A DNA stretch of 64,000 nt, taken from contig NZ_JAFMZK010000003.1 of NCBI RefSeq assembly GCF_029105185.1, forward strand, positions 62,001-126,000, in the 5' to 3' direction. A model generated the notes under the pieces. It did not search any database. It was not told the DNA's origin and worked only from the letters and a program-made list of their open reading frames with translations. The first letter of the stretch is position 1, and every line of letters begins with the position of its first letter. The position numbers were made by a program, and so were the translations under genes. Positions 8,363 to 17,732 of the stretch are shown piece after piece. Origin of the DNA: Aliiroseovarius sp. Z3. GTDB taxonomy: Bacteria > Pseudomonadota > Alphaproteobacteria > Rhodobacterales > Rhodobacteraceae.

Positions 8363-10287
8363 GCCCGCTTTTCACCGATTTGTGCCACGCCCAAGACATC
8401 CAGCACCTTGGCTTCGATGTCCTTGGCTGACAGGCCAGCTTCTTCATACATCCGCGCGGGGGACGCATGGTCGATGAACGTATCGGGCAGCACCATTGAC
8501 CGGAATTTCAGACCCGTATCGAACACACCTTCATCCGCCAGAAGCTGCGCGACATGGCTGCCAAAGCCACCAATCGCGCCTTCTTCGATGGTGATCAACG
8601 CCTCGTGATCGGCGGCCAGCTTCAGGATCAATTCGCAATCCAGCGGCTTGGCAAACCGGGCATCTGCAATCGTCGGGGTGATCCCACGGGCGGCCAGCGC
8701 CTCAGCGGCTTTCTCGACCTCGGACAATCGCGTTCCGAAGGACAGGATCGCCACGCGCGACCCGTCGCGGATCATCCGCCCCTTGCCGATCTCAAGCACC
8801 CGGCCTTGCTCGGGCAGTTCGACCCCGACCCCTTCACCGCGTGGATAGCGGAAGGCGCAGGGGCCATCGTTGATGGAATGTGCGGTCGCGACCATGTGCA
8901 TTAATTCGGCCTCGTCCGCGGCGGCCATAACGACCATTCCGGGCAGGTTAGACATGTAACCGATATCGAAGGCACCCGCATGGGTGGCCCCATCCGCCCC
9001 AACCAAACCGGCACGGTCAATCGCGAAGCGGACAGGCAAACGCTGCACCGCCACATCATGCACCACCTGATCATAGCCACGTTGCAAGAAGGTCGAATAC
9101 ATCGCGCAAAACGGCTTCATCCCGCCAGCCGCCAGTGCTGCCGAGAAGGTCACGCCATGCTGTTCGGCGATCCCCACGTCAAAGCACCGCGACGGATAGC
9201 GTTCAGACATCAAGTTCAGCCCGGTGCCATCCGGCATCGCCGCCGTCACCGCGCAAACCTTGTCATCCTTCCCGGCCAGATCGACCAGACCCTTGCCAAA
9301 GACCGAGGTATAGCTGGGCGCGTTCGATGGCGCCTTGTGCTGCTTGCCGCTGGCCACGTCAAACTTGGCGGTGGCATGGCCCCGATCGCGCGCCGCTTCC
9401 GCAGGGGCATAGCCTTTGCCCTTCTTGGTGATCACATGGATCAGCATCGGCCCGGTGGCCCGGTCATGCACCGTGCGCAGGATCGACAGCAGGCTTTCCA
9501 TGTCATGCCCATCAATCGGACCGACATAGGAAAAGCCCAATTCCTCGAACAAGGTGCCGCCGACAGTCATGGATTTGACCATCTCTTTCGCCCGGCGCGC
9601 CCCTTCCTGAAACGGCTCGGGCAGCAGGCTGACCGCGCCCTTGGCGGCAGCTTTCAATTCCTGAAACGGCTCGCCTGCATACAGGCGGCTCAGATAGCTG
9701 GACATTGCGCCAACAGGGGGCGCAATCGACATTTCATTGTCGTTCAGGATCACGAACAGGCGGCGATCCAGATGACCTGCGTTGTTCATGGCTTCAAACG
9801 CCATACCAGCCGACATGGCCCCGTCGCCAATCACCGCAACGGCGTCGCCGATCCCGTGTTCGGGCGCACCCCCCAGATCGCGCGCCACCGCAAAGCCCAG
9901 CGCGGCGGAAATCGAGGTCGAGCTGTGACCAGCCCCAAATGGGTCAAAAGGGCTTTCCGACCGCTTGGTGAAGCCTGACAGCCCACCTTCGGCCCGAAGG
10001 GTGCGAATGCGGTCGCGGCGCCCGGTCAGGATCTTGTGCGGATAGCATTGGTGGCCCACATCCCAGATGATCCGGTCGCGCGGCGTGTCAAAAACAGCGT
10101 GCAGAGCCACGGTCAGTTCAACGACCCCCAACCCGGCCCCGAGATGCCCGCCGGTTTCCGATACCGCCGAAATGGTTTCGGCCCGCACCTCTTTCGCCAG
10201 CGCGTAAAGCTCGCGGTCGGTCAGGGATTTCATGTCGGCCGGAACCGTCACGCGATCAAGAATGGGTGTCTCGGGTTTATCGGCCAT
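8359..10287 (-). CDS. dxs: 1-deoxy-D-xylulose-5-phosphate synthase
   Basis: Thiamine-diphosphate enzyme that condenses pyruvate and glyceraldehyde 3-phosphate, the entry step of the MEP isoprenoid pathway. The 642-residue protein has the family length. Motifs include [39 protein letters not shown], the thiamine motif [18 protein letters not shown], and [21 protein letters not shown] in the pyrimidine domain. It lies 14 bases downstream of ispA and shares its operon, so precursor synthesis and prenyl elongation are co-expressed. Confidence 0.98.
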   Translation of the reverse strand: MADKPETPILDRVTVPADMKSLTDRELYALAKEVRAETISAVSETGGHLGAGLGVVELTVALHAVFDTPRDRIIWDVGHQCYPHKILTGRRDRIRTLRAEGGLSGFTKRSESPFDPFGAGHSSTSISAALGFAVARDLGGAPEHGIGDAVAVIGDGAMSAGMAFEAMNNAGHLDRRLFVILNDNEMSIAPPVGAMSSYLSRLYAGEPFQELKAAAKGAVSLLPEPFQEGARRAKEMVKSMTVGGTLFEELGFSYVGPIDGHDMESLLSILRTVHDRATGPMLIHVITKKGKGYAPAEAARDRGHATAKFDVASGKQHKAPSNAPSYTSVFGKGLVDLAGKDDKVCAVTAAMPDGTGLNLMSERYPSRCFDVGIAEQHGVTFSAALAAGGMKPFCAMYSTFLQRGYDQVVHDVAVQRLPVRFAIDRAGLVGADGATHAGAFDIGYMSNLPGMVVMAAADEAELMHMVATAHSINDGPCAFRYPRGEGVGVELPEQGRVLEIGKGRMIRDGSRVAILSFGTRLSEVEKAAEALAARGITPTIADARFAKPLDCELILKLAADHEALITIEEGAIGGFGSHVAQLLADEGVFDTGLKFRSMVLPDTFIDHASPARMYEEAGLSAKDIEAKVLDVLGVAQIGEKRA

Positions 10288-10301
10288 ATGCGCCCCGCTG
10301 C

Positions 10302-11156
10302 CTATCTGTCGCGCTGGATAACGAAACGGGCGGCGTCCCGCAAGGTTTCGGCATCCTTACCATGGGGGGCCAAAGCGTCACAGGCCTGCTCCACCAGCTC
10401 GGCTGCGCGGGTTTTTGCCGCCTGCAGGCCCAGCAGGGATACAAAAGTCGCCTTGCCAGCGTCCGCATCCTTGCCAACGGCCTTGCCAACCGCCGCCGCA
10501 TCCCCTTCCACATCCAGAATGTCATCAGCGATCTGGAAGGCCAGACCCAACGCGGTGGCATAGTCGCGCATCGGCTTGGGATCGGCGCCTGCCAGAAGCG
10601 CCCCCGCCTCAGCCGACCAACGGATCAATGCCCCGGTCTTCCCGGCTTGCAGCGTAATGATTTCATCCAGACCCAAGGGCGTGGTCGCTGTTTCTGCGGC
10701 GATGTCCAGCGCCTGACCATGGACCATCCCCATCTGCCCGGAAGCCTGCGCAAGCGAGGCAATCAGCGCCACCCGCGCATTGCCCACGCCATCGTGCGTC
10801 AGCAGCTCAAACGCCAAAGTTTGAAGCGCATCCCCGACCAAAACCGCCGTCGCCTCGTCCCATTTCCGGTGGACGGTGGGCAGGCCACGGCGTAGGTCGT
10901 CGTCATCCATGCAGGGCAGGTCGTCATGCACCAGCGAATAGGCGTGAACCGCCTCGATCGCCGCAGCGGGCCAGACAGAGACCGCGTCATCGACACCATG
11001 CAATCGCGCGCTTTCCATCACCAGAAACCCACGCAATCCCTTGCCGCCCGCCGTCGCATACCGCATCGCTTCTGCCAGCGCGCCTTCAGGTCGAATAGCA
11101 CCATGCAGGCAAGCCCGCGCCAACCCGCTTGTCTCGATCAGCCGTGTTTGAAACAT
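10302..11156 (-). CDS. ispA: Polyprenyl (farnesyl/geranylgeranyl) diphosphate synthase
   Basis: Trans-prenyltransferase of 284 residues that elongates DMAPP/GPP with IPP. The first aspartate-rich motif is [14 protein letters not shown], the second is [13 protein letters not shown], and [10 protein letters not shown] carries the IPP-binding residues. Its length and motifs fit IspA (farnesyl diphosphate synthase); product chain length cannot be read with certainty. Its ATG directly abuts the xseB stop, and the binding site GAAGGGC lies inside xseB. The order xseB-ispA-dxs is a common proteobacterial arrangement. Confidence 0.94.
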   Translation of the reverse strand: MFQTRLIETSGLARACLHGAIRPEGALAEAMRYATAGGKGLRGFLVMESARLHGVDDAVSVWPAAAIEAVHAYSLVHDDLPCMDDDDLRRGLPTVHRKWDEATAVLVGDALQTLAFELLTHDGVGNARVALIASLAQASGQMGMVHGQALDIAAETATTPLGLDEIITLQAGKTGALIRWSAEAGALLAGADPKPMRDYATALGLAFQIADDILDVEGDAAAVGKAVGKDADAGKATFVSLLGLQAAKTRAAELVEQACDALAPHGKDAETLRDAARFVIQRDR

Positions 11157-11399
11157 TTACAGCCCTTCGACCGGCGTCGTTCCCGCAGGGTTTCCGTTGG
11201 GATCAAGCGTGATCGCCGCCACCTTTTCTTCGGCTTCCTTCAGCTTCTTTTCGCACCGCGCCTTCAACTCGGCCCCGCGTTCATAAAGCTTGATCGAATC
11301 TTCAAGCGCGACATCCCCGCGCTCCAACTGACCGACCACGGTTTCCAGCGCGCGCATGGCCTCTTCGAAACTCATTTCGCCTACGGGTTTGTCGCTCAT
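11157..11399 (-). CDS. xseB: Exodeoxyribonuclease VII small subunit
   Basis: An 80-residue, highly charged helical protein. It contains the family signature MSFEEAMRALETVVGQLERG followed by DVALEDSIKLYERGAELKARCEKKLKEAEEKV. XseB binds XseA in the single-strand-specific exonuclease VII. It overlaps the deacetylase gene by 4 bases (ATGA type) and abuts ispA. Confidence 0.95.
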   Translation of the reverse strand: MSDKPVGEMSFEEAMRALETVVGQLERGDVALEDSIKLYERGAELKARCEKKLKEAEEKVAAITLDPNGNPAGTTPVEGL

Positions 11400-12331
11400 G
11401 CGCCTCGCTCCATCATCACTTTGACATAAGCCCCGACACTGTCGCCAAGGGCCTGAAGATCATAGCCGCCTTCCAGCGACGATACCACCCGGCCTTCGCA
11501 GCATTTATCTGCCAGATCACAGATCCGATGCGCCAGCCACGCGAAGTCCTCGGTTTCCCATTGAAGCCCCGCCAAAGGGTCGCGGCGATGGGCATCAAAC
11601 CCGGCCGAGACCAGCACCAATTGCGGCTCATAAGGCTCTAACACAGCGGAAAACACTTCTTCCCACGCTTCTTGCATGACCTCGCCACCTGTCGCCTCTT
11701 CCAAGGGGATATTGATGATCTGGCCGAACGCGCCTTTCTGGTGCAGCCCGCCCGAGCCGGGGTAAAGCGGCATCTGATGCGAAGATACGAACCGCACCCG
11801 GCTTTCATGCCACAGAACATCCTGCGTGCCATTGCCATGGTGCACGTCGAAATCCAACACCGCGATCCGGTCAAGCCCGTGATGTTCCGCCGCATATCGC
11901 GTGGCGATGGCGACGGTTGAAAACAGGCAGAAGCCCATCGGTGTCGCCTTTTCCGCATGGTGACCCGGCGGGCGGCAGGCGACAAAGGCATTCTGTGCCT
12001 CGCCTGCCAAAACAGTGTCTATTGCAGCCACATTCGCCCCTATCGCCCGAAACGCAGCCTCCAGTGATCCGGGGGACATAAACGTGTCACCATCCAGTTG
12101 CGCCCAGCCTTCGACCGGCGCAGCGTCATCAAGCTTTTCAAAATACCGTCGCGAATGCCCAAGGCGCACATGGTCCAACGTGCCCATGGGTGCGGTTCGC
12201 CGATCCAGCACGGCGAAGTCAGACGCGGACAGAGCGGTTTCGATTGCGTCCAGCCGTGCCACCTGTTCGGGATGACCCGGTGGCGTCACGTGTTCGCGGC
12301 AAACCGGGTGCGTGTACAGCAGAGTTGTCAT
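11396..12331 (-). CDS. Histone-deacetylase-family (AcuC/HdaH-like) amidohydrolase
   Basis: A zinc deacetylase of the arginase/deacetylase fold, 311 residues. Visible active-site blocks are ACRPPGHHAEKA (His-His pair), LDFDVHHGNGTQDV (zinc Asp and His), SSHQMPLYPG and SAGFDAHRRDP (second zinc Asp), then SLEGGYD. The physiological substrate is unknown: protein lysine, acetylpolyamine and acetoin-related compounds are family possibilities. It is the first gene of the operon with xseB, ispA and dxs, and is coupled to xseB by a 4-base overlap. Confidence 0.9.
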   Translation of the reverse strand: MTTLLYTHPVCREHVTPPGHPEQVARLDAIETALSASDFAVLDRRTAPMGTLDHVRLGHSRRYFEKLDDAAPVEGWAQLDGDTFMSPGSLEAAFRAIGANVAAIDTVLAGEAQNAFVACRPPGHHAEKATPMGFCLFSTVAIATRYAAEHHGLDRIAVLDFDVHHGNGTQDVLWHESRVRFVSSHQMPLYPGSGGLHQKGAFGQIINIPLEEATGGEVMQEAWEEVFSAVLEPYEPQLVLVSAGFDAHRRDPLAGLQWETEDFAWLAHRICDLADKCCEGRVVSSLEGGYDLQALGDSVGAYVKVMMERGA

Positions 12332-12389
12332 GGCGCGACGCTAGGACAATCCGATCCGATCAACAAGGCGATGTGCACCCCTGCGACGA

Positions 12390-13091
12390 TCAATCAGGTG
12401 CAAGCATATACCCGGCCCCACGCACGGTCTGCAGATAGCGGGGCTGCTTGGGATCGGTTTCCAACTTGCGCCGCAGCCGCGTGATCTGCACGTCCACAGC
12501 GCGTTCCTGTGCCTGCCCCTGATCGCGCCCGAGCTGTTCAACCAGCGAGGTCCGGCTGACCGCATCACCTGGCGTCGCCGAGAATATCCGCATCAACTGC
12601 GCCTCGGTCGCTGTCAGACGCACAAGATCTTCGCCGCACCAAAGCTCACCGCGTTCGGTGTCATAATGCTTGTCGCCCAGATTCAGCACTTTTGGCGTCA
12701 CCTCATCTGCCACCACCGGCATCCGGCGCAGGATGGCATTGATGCGCAAAAGCAGTTCTTTCGGCTCGAACGGTTTTGCCAGATAATCATCCGCACCGGC
12801 TTCCAGCCCTTTGATGCGATCCTCGGTGTCGCCTTTGGCGGTCAGCAGCAGAATTGGTGTCGCCAAATTCTCGCGCAGTGACCGGGTCAGGCTGATCCCA
12901 TCTTCACCCGGCATCATCACATCCATGACAATCAGATCAAAATCCAGCCCTTCCAGCAACCGTCGTGCATGCGATGCGTCCCGCGCGGCACTGACCCAGA
13001 AACCCTGCCGGATCAGGTATTTTTGCAACAGCCTGCGAATGCGTTCGTCGTCATCGACGATCAACAGATGGGCTTCGGTCAGGTCATTCAT
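12390..13091 (-). CDS. petR: OmpR-family response regulator PetR
   Basis: A 233-residue two-domain regulator. The receiver domain (about 1-120) has acidic DDD near residue 20, phosphoacceptor LIVMDVMMPGEDG and KPF. The C-terminal winged helix (about 140-230) has VDVQITRLRRKLE and LQTVRGAGYML. With the MarR-like gene upstream (8-base overlap) it matches the Rhodobacter petP-petR pair, which is linked to cytochrome bc1 genes in R. capsulatus. No sensor kinase or petABC genes are adjacent here. Symbol assignment rests on synteny and similarity recalled from the family. Confidence 0.8.
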   Translation of the reverse strand: MNDLTEAHLLIVDDDERIRRLLQKYLIRQGFWVSAARDASHARRLLEGLDFDLIVMDVMMPGEDGISLTRSLRENLATPILLLTAKGDTEDRIKGLEAGADDYLAKPFEPKELLLRINAILRRMPVVADEVTPKVLNLGDKHYDTERGELWCGEDLVRLTATEAQLMRIFSATPGDAVSRTSLVEQLGRDQGQAQERAVDVQITRLRRKLETDPKQPRYLQTVRGAGYMLAPD

Positions 13092-13590
13092 CGCTACTAT
13101 CCTTGGCCCGGTTAAAGTGATGTCGTAATTCGGGGTCCATCATCGCCTCCAACACCGTGCGAAAGCCCTGCACCGCTTCCGGCCCGGCTTCGCGATAGGC
13201 CTGGCGCATTCGTTCGCGCTGCGCGGTGGACAGCTCCTGCTCCAACGCCGTGCCGCTTTCGGTCAGAAACAGATGCCGCTCGCGTTTGTCGCGGGTGCCC
13301 ACGCGACTTTCAACCAACCCATCGTCGATCAGCGTACGCAACACGCGGTTCAGCGATTGCTTGGTCACGCCCAGAATGGACAATAGGTTGTTCACGGTGG
13401 TGCCCGGCGCACGGCTAATGAAGTGAAGCGCCCGGTGATGCGCCCGCCCCAACCGATACTCGTCAAGAATACGGTCGGGATCGGCTGTAAATCCGCGATA
13501 GGCGAAGAACATCGCCTCGATCCCTTTGCGCAGCTGTTCGTCCGTCAGGAACAGCAGCGTCTGACCACCCGGTGTCTGTGTATCCGCCAT
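13084..13590 (-). CDS. petP: MarR-family winged-helix regulator PetP
   Basis: A protein of about 168 residues with a MarR winged helix: LGRAHHRALHFISRAPGTTV, then LLSILGVTKQSLNRVLRTL (recognition helix) and the wing VGTRDKRERHLFLTESG. Start ATG 13590 (MADTQTPGG) is preferred because GAGG lies six bases upstream; the ATG pair further upstream has no binding site. It overlaps petR, and is divergent from ilvE. The 178-base gap holds a perfect GTCCG-ATA-CGGAC palindrome that may be its operator. Confidence 0.8.
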   Translation of the reverse strand: MADTQTPGGQTLLFLTDEQLRKGIEAMFFAYRGFTADPDRILDEYRLGRAHHRALHFISRAPGTTVNNLLSILGVTKQSLNRVLRTLIDDGLVESRVGTRDKRERHLFLTESGTALEQELSTAQRERMRQAYREAGPEAVQGFRTVLEAMMDPELRHHFNRAKDSSDE

Positions 13591-13695
13591 TGCCGGCCTC
13601 ATCACAATTCATGTTACAGGTTCCAGTTTTATGTCAGCGTTGTTGACTTTCCAAGAATCAATTGTTAGCGAAATGCTGATTTTGCGTAATTTAAT

Positions 13696-13708
13696 GTCCG
13701 ATACGGAC
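13696..13708. promoter_or_regulatory. Perfect palindrome between petP and ilvE
   Basis: GTCCG-ATA-CGGAC, a 13-base perfect palindrome in an A/T-rich intergenic segment. It lies 60 bases before the ilvE start and about 106 before petP. Its position suits an operator for one or both divergent genes, possibly autoregulation by PetP (inference). Confidence 0.4.
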
Positions 13709-13767
13709 CTAATCTGCGCAACTTTTGCAAACATGCCCAAGGGCGACAGACTGGAAAGGACTGGAAG

Positions 13768-14634
13768 ATGAGCGGATATGATGACCGTGACGGCAAGATC
13801 TGGATGGACGGCCAGTTGGTCGAATGGCGTGATGCAAATGTGCATATTCTGACCCATGCGCTGCATTATGCGTCCTCGGTTTTCGAAGGCGAACGTCTGT
13901 ATGACGGCAAGATTTTCCTGAGCCGCAAACACTCGGAACGCCTGCTGAAATCGGGCGAGCTGATGGATATGCCGATCCCCTATACCGTCGACGAAATCGA
14001 AGCCGCCAAGCAGGCCGTGGTCGAGGCGAACGGGTTGACCAACGCCTATGTGCGGGTCGTGGCGTGGCGTGGTGCAGGCGAAGACATGGGGGTTTCCTCC
14101 GCGCGCAACCCGGTGCGCATGGCCGTCGCGGCCTGGGCCTGGGGGGATTACTATGGTGACGCCAAAATGCAGGGTGCGAAGCTCGACATCGCCAAGTGGA
14201 AACGTCCGTCACCCGAAACCATCCCGACCGCCGCAAAAGCCGCCGGTCTTTACATGATCTGCACCATGTCCAAACACGCGGCCGAGGCGAAAGGCTGCTC
14301 GGACGCGCTGTTCATGGATTATCGCGGCTATGTGGCCGAAGCGACCGGCGCCAACGTCTTTTTCGTGAAAGACGGCGAGGTGCACACGCCGCTGCCCGAT
14401 GCGATCCTGAACGGGCTGACCCGTCAGACCGTGATCGGGATGTTGAAAGATCGCGGGATCACTGTGCATGAGCGCCACATCATGCCGGAAGAACTGGAAG
14501 GGTTTGAACAATGCTGGCTGACCGGATCGGCCGCAGAAGTGACCCCGGTGGGCCAGATCGGTGAGCATACGTTCGAAGTCGGTGCTTTGACCCGCGAAAT
14601 TGCGGAAAGCTATGAGAAGCTGGTGCGCAGCTAA
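13768..14634 (+). CDS. ilvE: Branched-chain amino acid aminotransferase
   Basis: PLP-dependent class IV aminotransferase of 288 residues that interconverts Leu, Ile and Val with their 2-oxo acids. The N-terminus has the family block ILTHALHYASSVFEGER. The PLP lysine lies in TIPTAAKAAGLY (about residue 155-160), and YVAEATGANVFFV and LTGSAAEVTPV follow. A GGAAAGGA-like site precedes ATG 13768. It is transcribed away from petP and followed by a long hairpin that covers the next start codon. Confidence 0.95.
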   Translation: MSGYDDRDGKIWMDGQLVEWRDANVHILTHALHYASSVFEGERLYDGKIFLSRKHSERLLKSGELMDMPIPYTVDEIEAAKQAVVEANGLTNAYVRVVAWRGAGEDMGVSSARNPVRMAVAAWAWGDYYGDAKMQGAKLDIAKWKRPSPETIPTAAKAAGLYMICTMSKHAAEAKGCSDALFMDYRGYVAEATGANVFFVKDGEVHTPLPDAILNGLTRQTVIGMLKDRGITVHERHIMPEELEGFEQCWLTGSAAEVTPVGQIGEHTFEVGALTREIAESYEKLVRS

Positions 14635-14654
14635 GGTGATTTAACCTTTCGTGA

Positions 14655-14703
14655 ACATGTCCGTCCCTATCCTGCCTGTATCGCAGGTTAGGGACGGGCA
14701 TGT
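14655..14703 (+). promoter_or_regulatory. Long hairpin that covers the start codon of the next gene
   Basis: Two 21-base arms (14655-14675 and 14683-14703) pair at 19 positions plus one G-U, with one T-T mismatch and a 7-base loop. The right arm contains both the Shine-Dalgarno-like AGGGA and the ATG at 14700 of the small unknown protein, so the folded RNA would hide its translation start. No T-run follows, so it is not a standard terminator. It may act as translational control, ilvE mRNA 3-prime protection, or both. Confidence 0.6.
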
Positions 14704-15137
14704 TTGCGCGACGCGGGGTCAGATTGCTAGCTGTGATCATCGGAGTGATCGCCCTACCCAGCGTGGCCGCGTTGGTATGGTATCACCACACCCGGGATCC
14801 AACCTTGCGACCGCTTGGCATCACCAAAGCGGCATTAAGCGAACATGAAGTAACCAGGTCTTCCGAAGTGGTCGCCCATCTGTTCTGGAACGCCACGGGT
14901 GAAACTGGCCTCAGCAAGGACTTCGCACAGTCACTGGTGCAAGCCTTCGACATCAAACAGGTCGATCTGCGTGTCATCGTGACCGACAGCAATGGGGCGG
15001 ACACCACGGTTCTGTTTACTGTTGGCGCTTCGCGGATCGGTCCTTTTCCGAAAGACAGGGCCGTCAAAGGGGTGAATGCAGCGATTGCAGCCTTTCACAT
15101 GCTGACCAACAACGAGCTGGAAGCACCGGGCAACTAG
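14700..15137 (+). CDS. Small membrane-anchored protein of unknown function
   Basis: A 145-residue protein not recognised as a characterised family. It has an Arg-rich start [10 protein letters not shown], one hydrophobic segment (about residues 9-27) that reads as a signal anchor or signal peptide, and a soluble remainder that should face the periplasm. The middle includes an alternating strand-rich part ([20 protein letters not shown]). The gene overlaps the convergent queG end by 4 bases. Its start codon is buried in a strong hairpin. Confidence 0.65.
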   Translation: MFARRGVRLLAVIIGVIALPSVAALVWYHHTRDPTLRPLGITKAALSEHEVTRSSEVVAHLFWNATGETGLSKDFAQSLVQAFDIKQVDLRVIVTDSNGADTTVLFTVGASRIGPFPKDRAVKGVNAAIAAFHMLTNNELEAPGN

Positions 15138-16171
15138 TCCTTGGACAGCTTCCCCACCGCCCAACGCGCAGCATCTGCCACGACCGGATCGGCGCTGTCC
15201 ATATGCGCCCGCGCCGGGACAACCAACGACGGATCACCCGAGTTGCCGATCGCATAAAGCACATTTCGCAAAAACCGCGACAACCCAATCCGCTTGATCG
15301 GACTGCCGGAAAAATGCGCCCGGAACGCGGCATCATCGAACCGCACAAGGTCCGCCAGTTTTGGCGCGATCAGATCGTCGCGCGCGGCGTATCGCATCTC
15401 GGACGCCTCGACGGCGAACTTGTTCCACGGACAGGCGGCAAGGCAATCGTCACATCCATAGATGCGGTTGCCCAGTTGCGACCGCAGCGGCTCGTCCACC
15501 GGACCTTTATGCTCGATCGTCAGATAAGAGATGCAACGCCGTGCATCCAGTTGGAAGGGGGCCGGAAAAGCGTCGGTCGGGCAGGCTTCAAGGCAAGCGG
15601 TGCACGACCCGCAATTCTCGCGCCCCCGCGCATCGACGGGCAAATCGAGCGTGGTAAAGATCGCGCCCAGAAAGAACCAGTTGCCCAGTTCGCGCGACAG
15701 AAGGTTGGTGTGCTTGCCCTGCCACCCCAGACCCGCCGCCTCGGCCAAGGGTTTTTCCATAACCGGGGCGGTATCGACGAACACTTTGATCTCGCCCCCA
15801 AACTGTTCGATCATCCAGCGCCCCACCCGCTTCAGACGCTTCTTGACGATATCGTGATAATCACGGTTCTGGGCATAAACGCTGATCGCGGCGCGGTCGG
15901 GCATTCCGATCACCTCCATCGGATCATGCGACGGGGTGTAGGGTTCGGCCAGCATGATGACGGTGCGTGCCTCGGGCCACAACGCGGCAGGGTTACCCCG
16001 CCAGTTCATACGCTCGCCCATCCAGCCCATGTCGCCGTGCCGACCCTCATTGACATAGGTTTCCAGCCGCTCGGCAATCTGGGGCACGCTCTCAGGCCGA
16101 CAGAACCCGGCCTGCGCGAAACCTTCTTCAAGGGCTTTGTCAGTGATCTTCTGCCGTGTCTCGGCGGTCAA
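15134..16171 (-). CDS. queG: Epoxyqueuosine reductase
   Basis: Cobalamin- and iron-sulfur-dependent reductase that makes queuosine from epoxyqueuosine in tRNA. Two ferredoxin-like clusters are visible, [18 protein letters not shown] and [15 protein letters not shown]. The [20 protein letters not shown] segment carries the conserved catalytic Asp region, and a HEAT-like C-terminus follows. The frame is open to 16297, but the first 42 residues are disordered and overlap the GST gene. A TTG at 16171 overlapping the GST stop (TTGA) gives 345 residues, the normal length, so I prefer it. The TTG start is an inference. Confidence 0.93.
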   Translation of the reverse strand: MTAETRQKITDKALEEGFAQAGFCRPESVPQIAERLETYVNEGRHGDMGWMGERMNWRGNPAALWPEARTVIMLAEPYTPSHDPMEVIGMPDRAAISVYAQNRDYHDIVKKRLKRVGRWMIEQFGGEIKVFVDTAPVMEKPLAEAAGLGWQGKHTNLLSRELGNWFFLGAIFTTLDLPVDARGRENCGSCTACLEACPTDAFPAPFQLDARRCISYLTIEHKGPVDEPLRSQLGNRIYGCDDCLAACPWNKFAVEASEMRYAARDDLIAPKLADLVRFDDAAFRAHFSGSPIKRIGLSRFLRNVLYAIGNSGDPSLVVPARAHMDSADPVVADAARWAVGKLSKD

Positions 16172-16833
16172 AAATCCAGGTCCGCGTAGTGGGGCGGCTG
16201 TGGGAAACCGGGAATCTGGTCTGCGAGGATCGACCGGAAGGCCGGGCGCGATTTGATCTTGGCATACCATTCGCGCACGTTCTCGTTCCGGTTCCAATCA
16301 ACATCGCTGATATAGTCCAGTGACGACAAATGCGCCGCCGCCGCAAAGTCGGCCAGCGTCATCGTGTTCCCTGCCAGCCAGCGGCGCTGCTCCAACAACC
16401 AACCCATGTAATCTAGGTGAAACTTGATCGCCTTGGCGCCCGCCTTGATGTTGCGGCTTTCAGGATAACCTGCGCCCATCACCTTCTTGTTGACCCGCTC
16501 GTACAGAAGGTTCGACGTCACTTCGTTGTGGAACTTGTCGTCAAACCAACTGACCAGACGGCGCACCTCGTATCGGCCGTCAGGATCGGCGGGCAGAAGC
16601 GCGGGGTCGGGAAAACGCTCTTCGATATACTCACAGATCGGGCCGCTTTCCGTCAAAAGCTGTCCATCCATTTTCAGGATCGGCACCTTCCCAGCGGGAT
16701 TGCGGCGCAGAAAGTCCGAACTGCGTTCCCAATACTTCTCCTCGACCAGCTCGACCTCGATCTTCTTTTCGGCAAGCGACAGGCGCACCTTGCGGCAGAA
16801 CGGAGAGAGGGGGACGTGGAAAAGTCGGTTCAT
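16168..16833 (-). CDS. Glutathione S-transferase family protein
   Basis: A 221-residue protein with an N-terminal thioredoxin-like GST domain ([20 protein letters not shown], about 1-80) and an all-helical C-terminal domain. PFCRKV carries the position that binds glutathione, and [20 protein letters not shown] is the conserved cis-Pro and Glu-Ser region. The substrate is unknown. It is coupled to queG through the stop/start overlap. The ribosome binding site is weak. Confidence 0.88.
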   Translation of the reverse strand: MNRLFHVPLSPFCRKVRLSLAEKKIEVELVEEKYWERSSDFLRRNPAGKVPILKMDGQLLTESGPICEYIEERFPDPALLPADPDGRYEVRRLVSWFDDKFHNEVTSNLLYERVNKKVMGAGYPESRNIKAGAKAIKFHLDYMGWLLEQRRWLAGNTMTLADFAAAAHLSSLDYISDVDWNRNENVREWYAKIKSRPAFRSILADQIPGFPQPPHYADLDF

Positions 16834-16887
16834 GGTGTGTATCAGTGATCTTTCTTTTGTCCGTATTGCCGCGTTTGCGTCACGGGA

Positions 16888-17628
16888 TCAATCCTCGAAA
16901 CAGGAAGCACGTCCATCCGCGCGGATCGTAGCCGCCCCGTCTACAATAGATTGCGCCCGTTTGCGCACAAATGCCGAAGGACGCGAGGCGGATCGTTCCT
17001 TGGGATTGGGCAGAAGGGCTGCCAGACGCGCGGCCTGCACGGCGGTCAGCTTGTCTGGCCCGACGCCGAAATAATGATGTGCGGCAGCTTCGACGCCAAA
17101 GACACCTTCATCGAACTCGGCCACATTAAGATAAACCTCGATGATCCGGCGCTTGGTCCAGACCAGTTCGACAAAGGGTGTGATCGCTGCCTCAAGTGCT
17201 TTGCGCGGCCATGATCGCCCGTGCCACAAATAGACATTCTTAACGACCTGCTGTGTCAGCGTCGATGCCCCGCGCGACCCGCCATCATCAATCGCGGCCC
17301 GGATGGCACGCATATCGAACCCCCAGTGACGGCAGAAATTCGCATCCTCGGCCGCTACCACCGACCGGGCCATGACCGGGGCAATTTCGTCCAGATCGAC
17401 CCATTGCCGATCTGCCCAGCCCAGGCGCATTTTCTCGCTTATGATGTGTGGTGTCGTCGGTGGGTTGATGAAGGCATAGCCCACGATGCCCAGCGCGAAA
17501 AAGCAAAGGACAGCCAGAACAACACGCCTTAACCAAAGCCTGATCCACTCGATTGGATGAAGCTTTATGCGCTTTTTCTTTGGCGCCTTCTTTTTGCCTG
17601 CCGGCTTCTTTTTTGCTGCTCGTGCCAC
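16888..17628 (-). CDS. mtgA: Monofunctional peptidoglycan glycosyltransferase
   Basis: GT51 enzyme that polymerises lipid II glycan strands at the periplasmic face. It has a lysine-rich cytoplasmic tail, one membrane anchor (VVLAVLCFFALGIVGYAF), then the catalytic blocks VVAAEDANFCRHWGFD with catalytic Glu, GASTLTQQVVKN, and RRIIEVYLNVAEF. The frame extends to 17688. That first ATG lies against the gltB terminator hairpin without a binding site, so I chose the GTG at 17628 (VARAAKKK, giving 246 residues). ATG 17655 is another option; the start is uncertain. Confidence 0.9.
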   Translation of the reverse strand: MARAAKKKPAGKKKAPKKKRIKLHPIEWIRLWLRRVVLAVLCFFALGIVGYAFINPPTTPHIISEKMRLGWADRQWVDLDEIAPVMARSVVAAEDANFCRHWGFDMRAIRAAIDDGGSRGASTLTQQVVKNVYLWHGRSWPRKALEAAITPFVELVWTKRRIIEVYLNVAEFDEGVFGVEAAAHHYFGVGPDKLTAVQAARLAALLPNPKERSASRPSAFVRKRAQSIVDGAATIRADGRASCFED

Positions 17629-17691
17629 GTATCTTTCAGACCATGATGCGCCCATCCGGTCAAGGTAAGTGATTGGTTGAGGCGACACATG

Positions 17692-17719
17692 AAAACGCCC
17701 ACCAAAAGGCGGGCGTTTT
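17692..17719 (-). terminator. Terminator of gltB
   Basis: Stem AAAACGCCC with GGGCGTTTT, extended inward by CC/GG around an AAAA loop and one mismatch. It starts 14 bases after the gltB stop, between gltB and mtgA. Confidence 0.7.
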
Positions 17720-17732
17720 GAAGAATTGAGGC

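Noticed and set aside
13591-13605. ATG pair upstream of the chosen petP start
   Set aside because: No Shine-Dalgarno is present, while the ATG at 13590 has GAGG six bases upstream.
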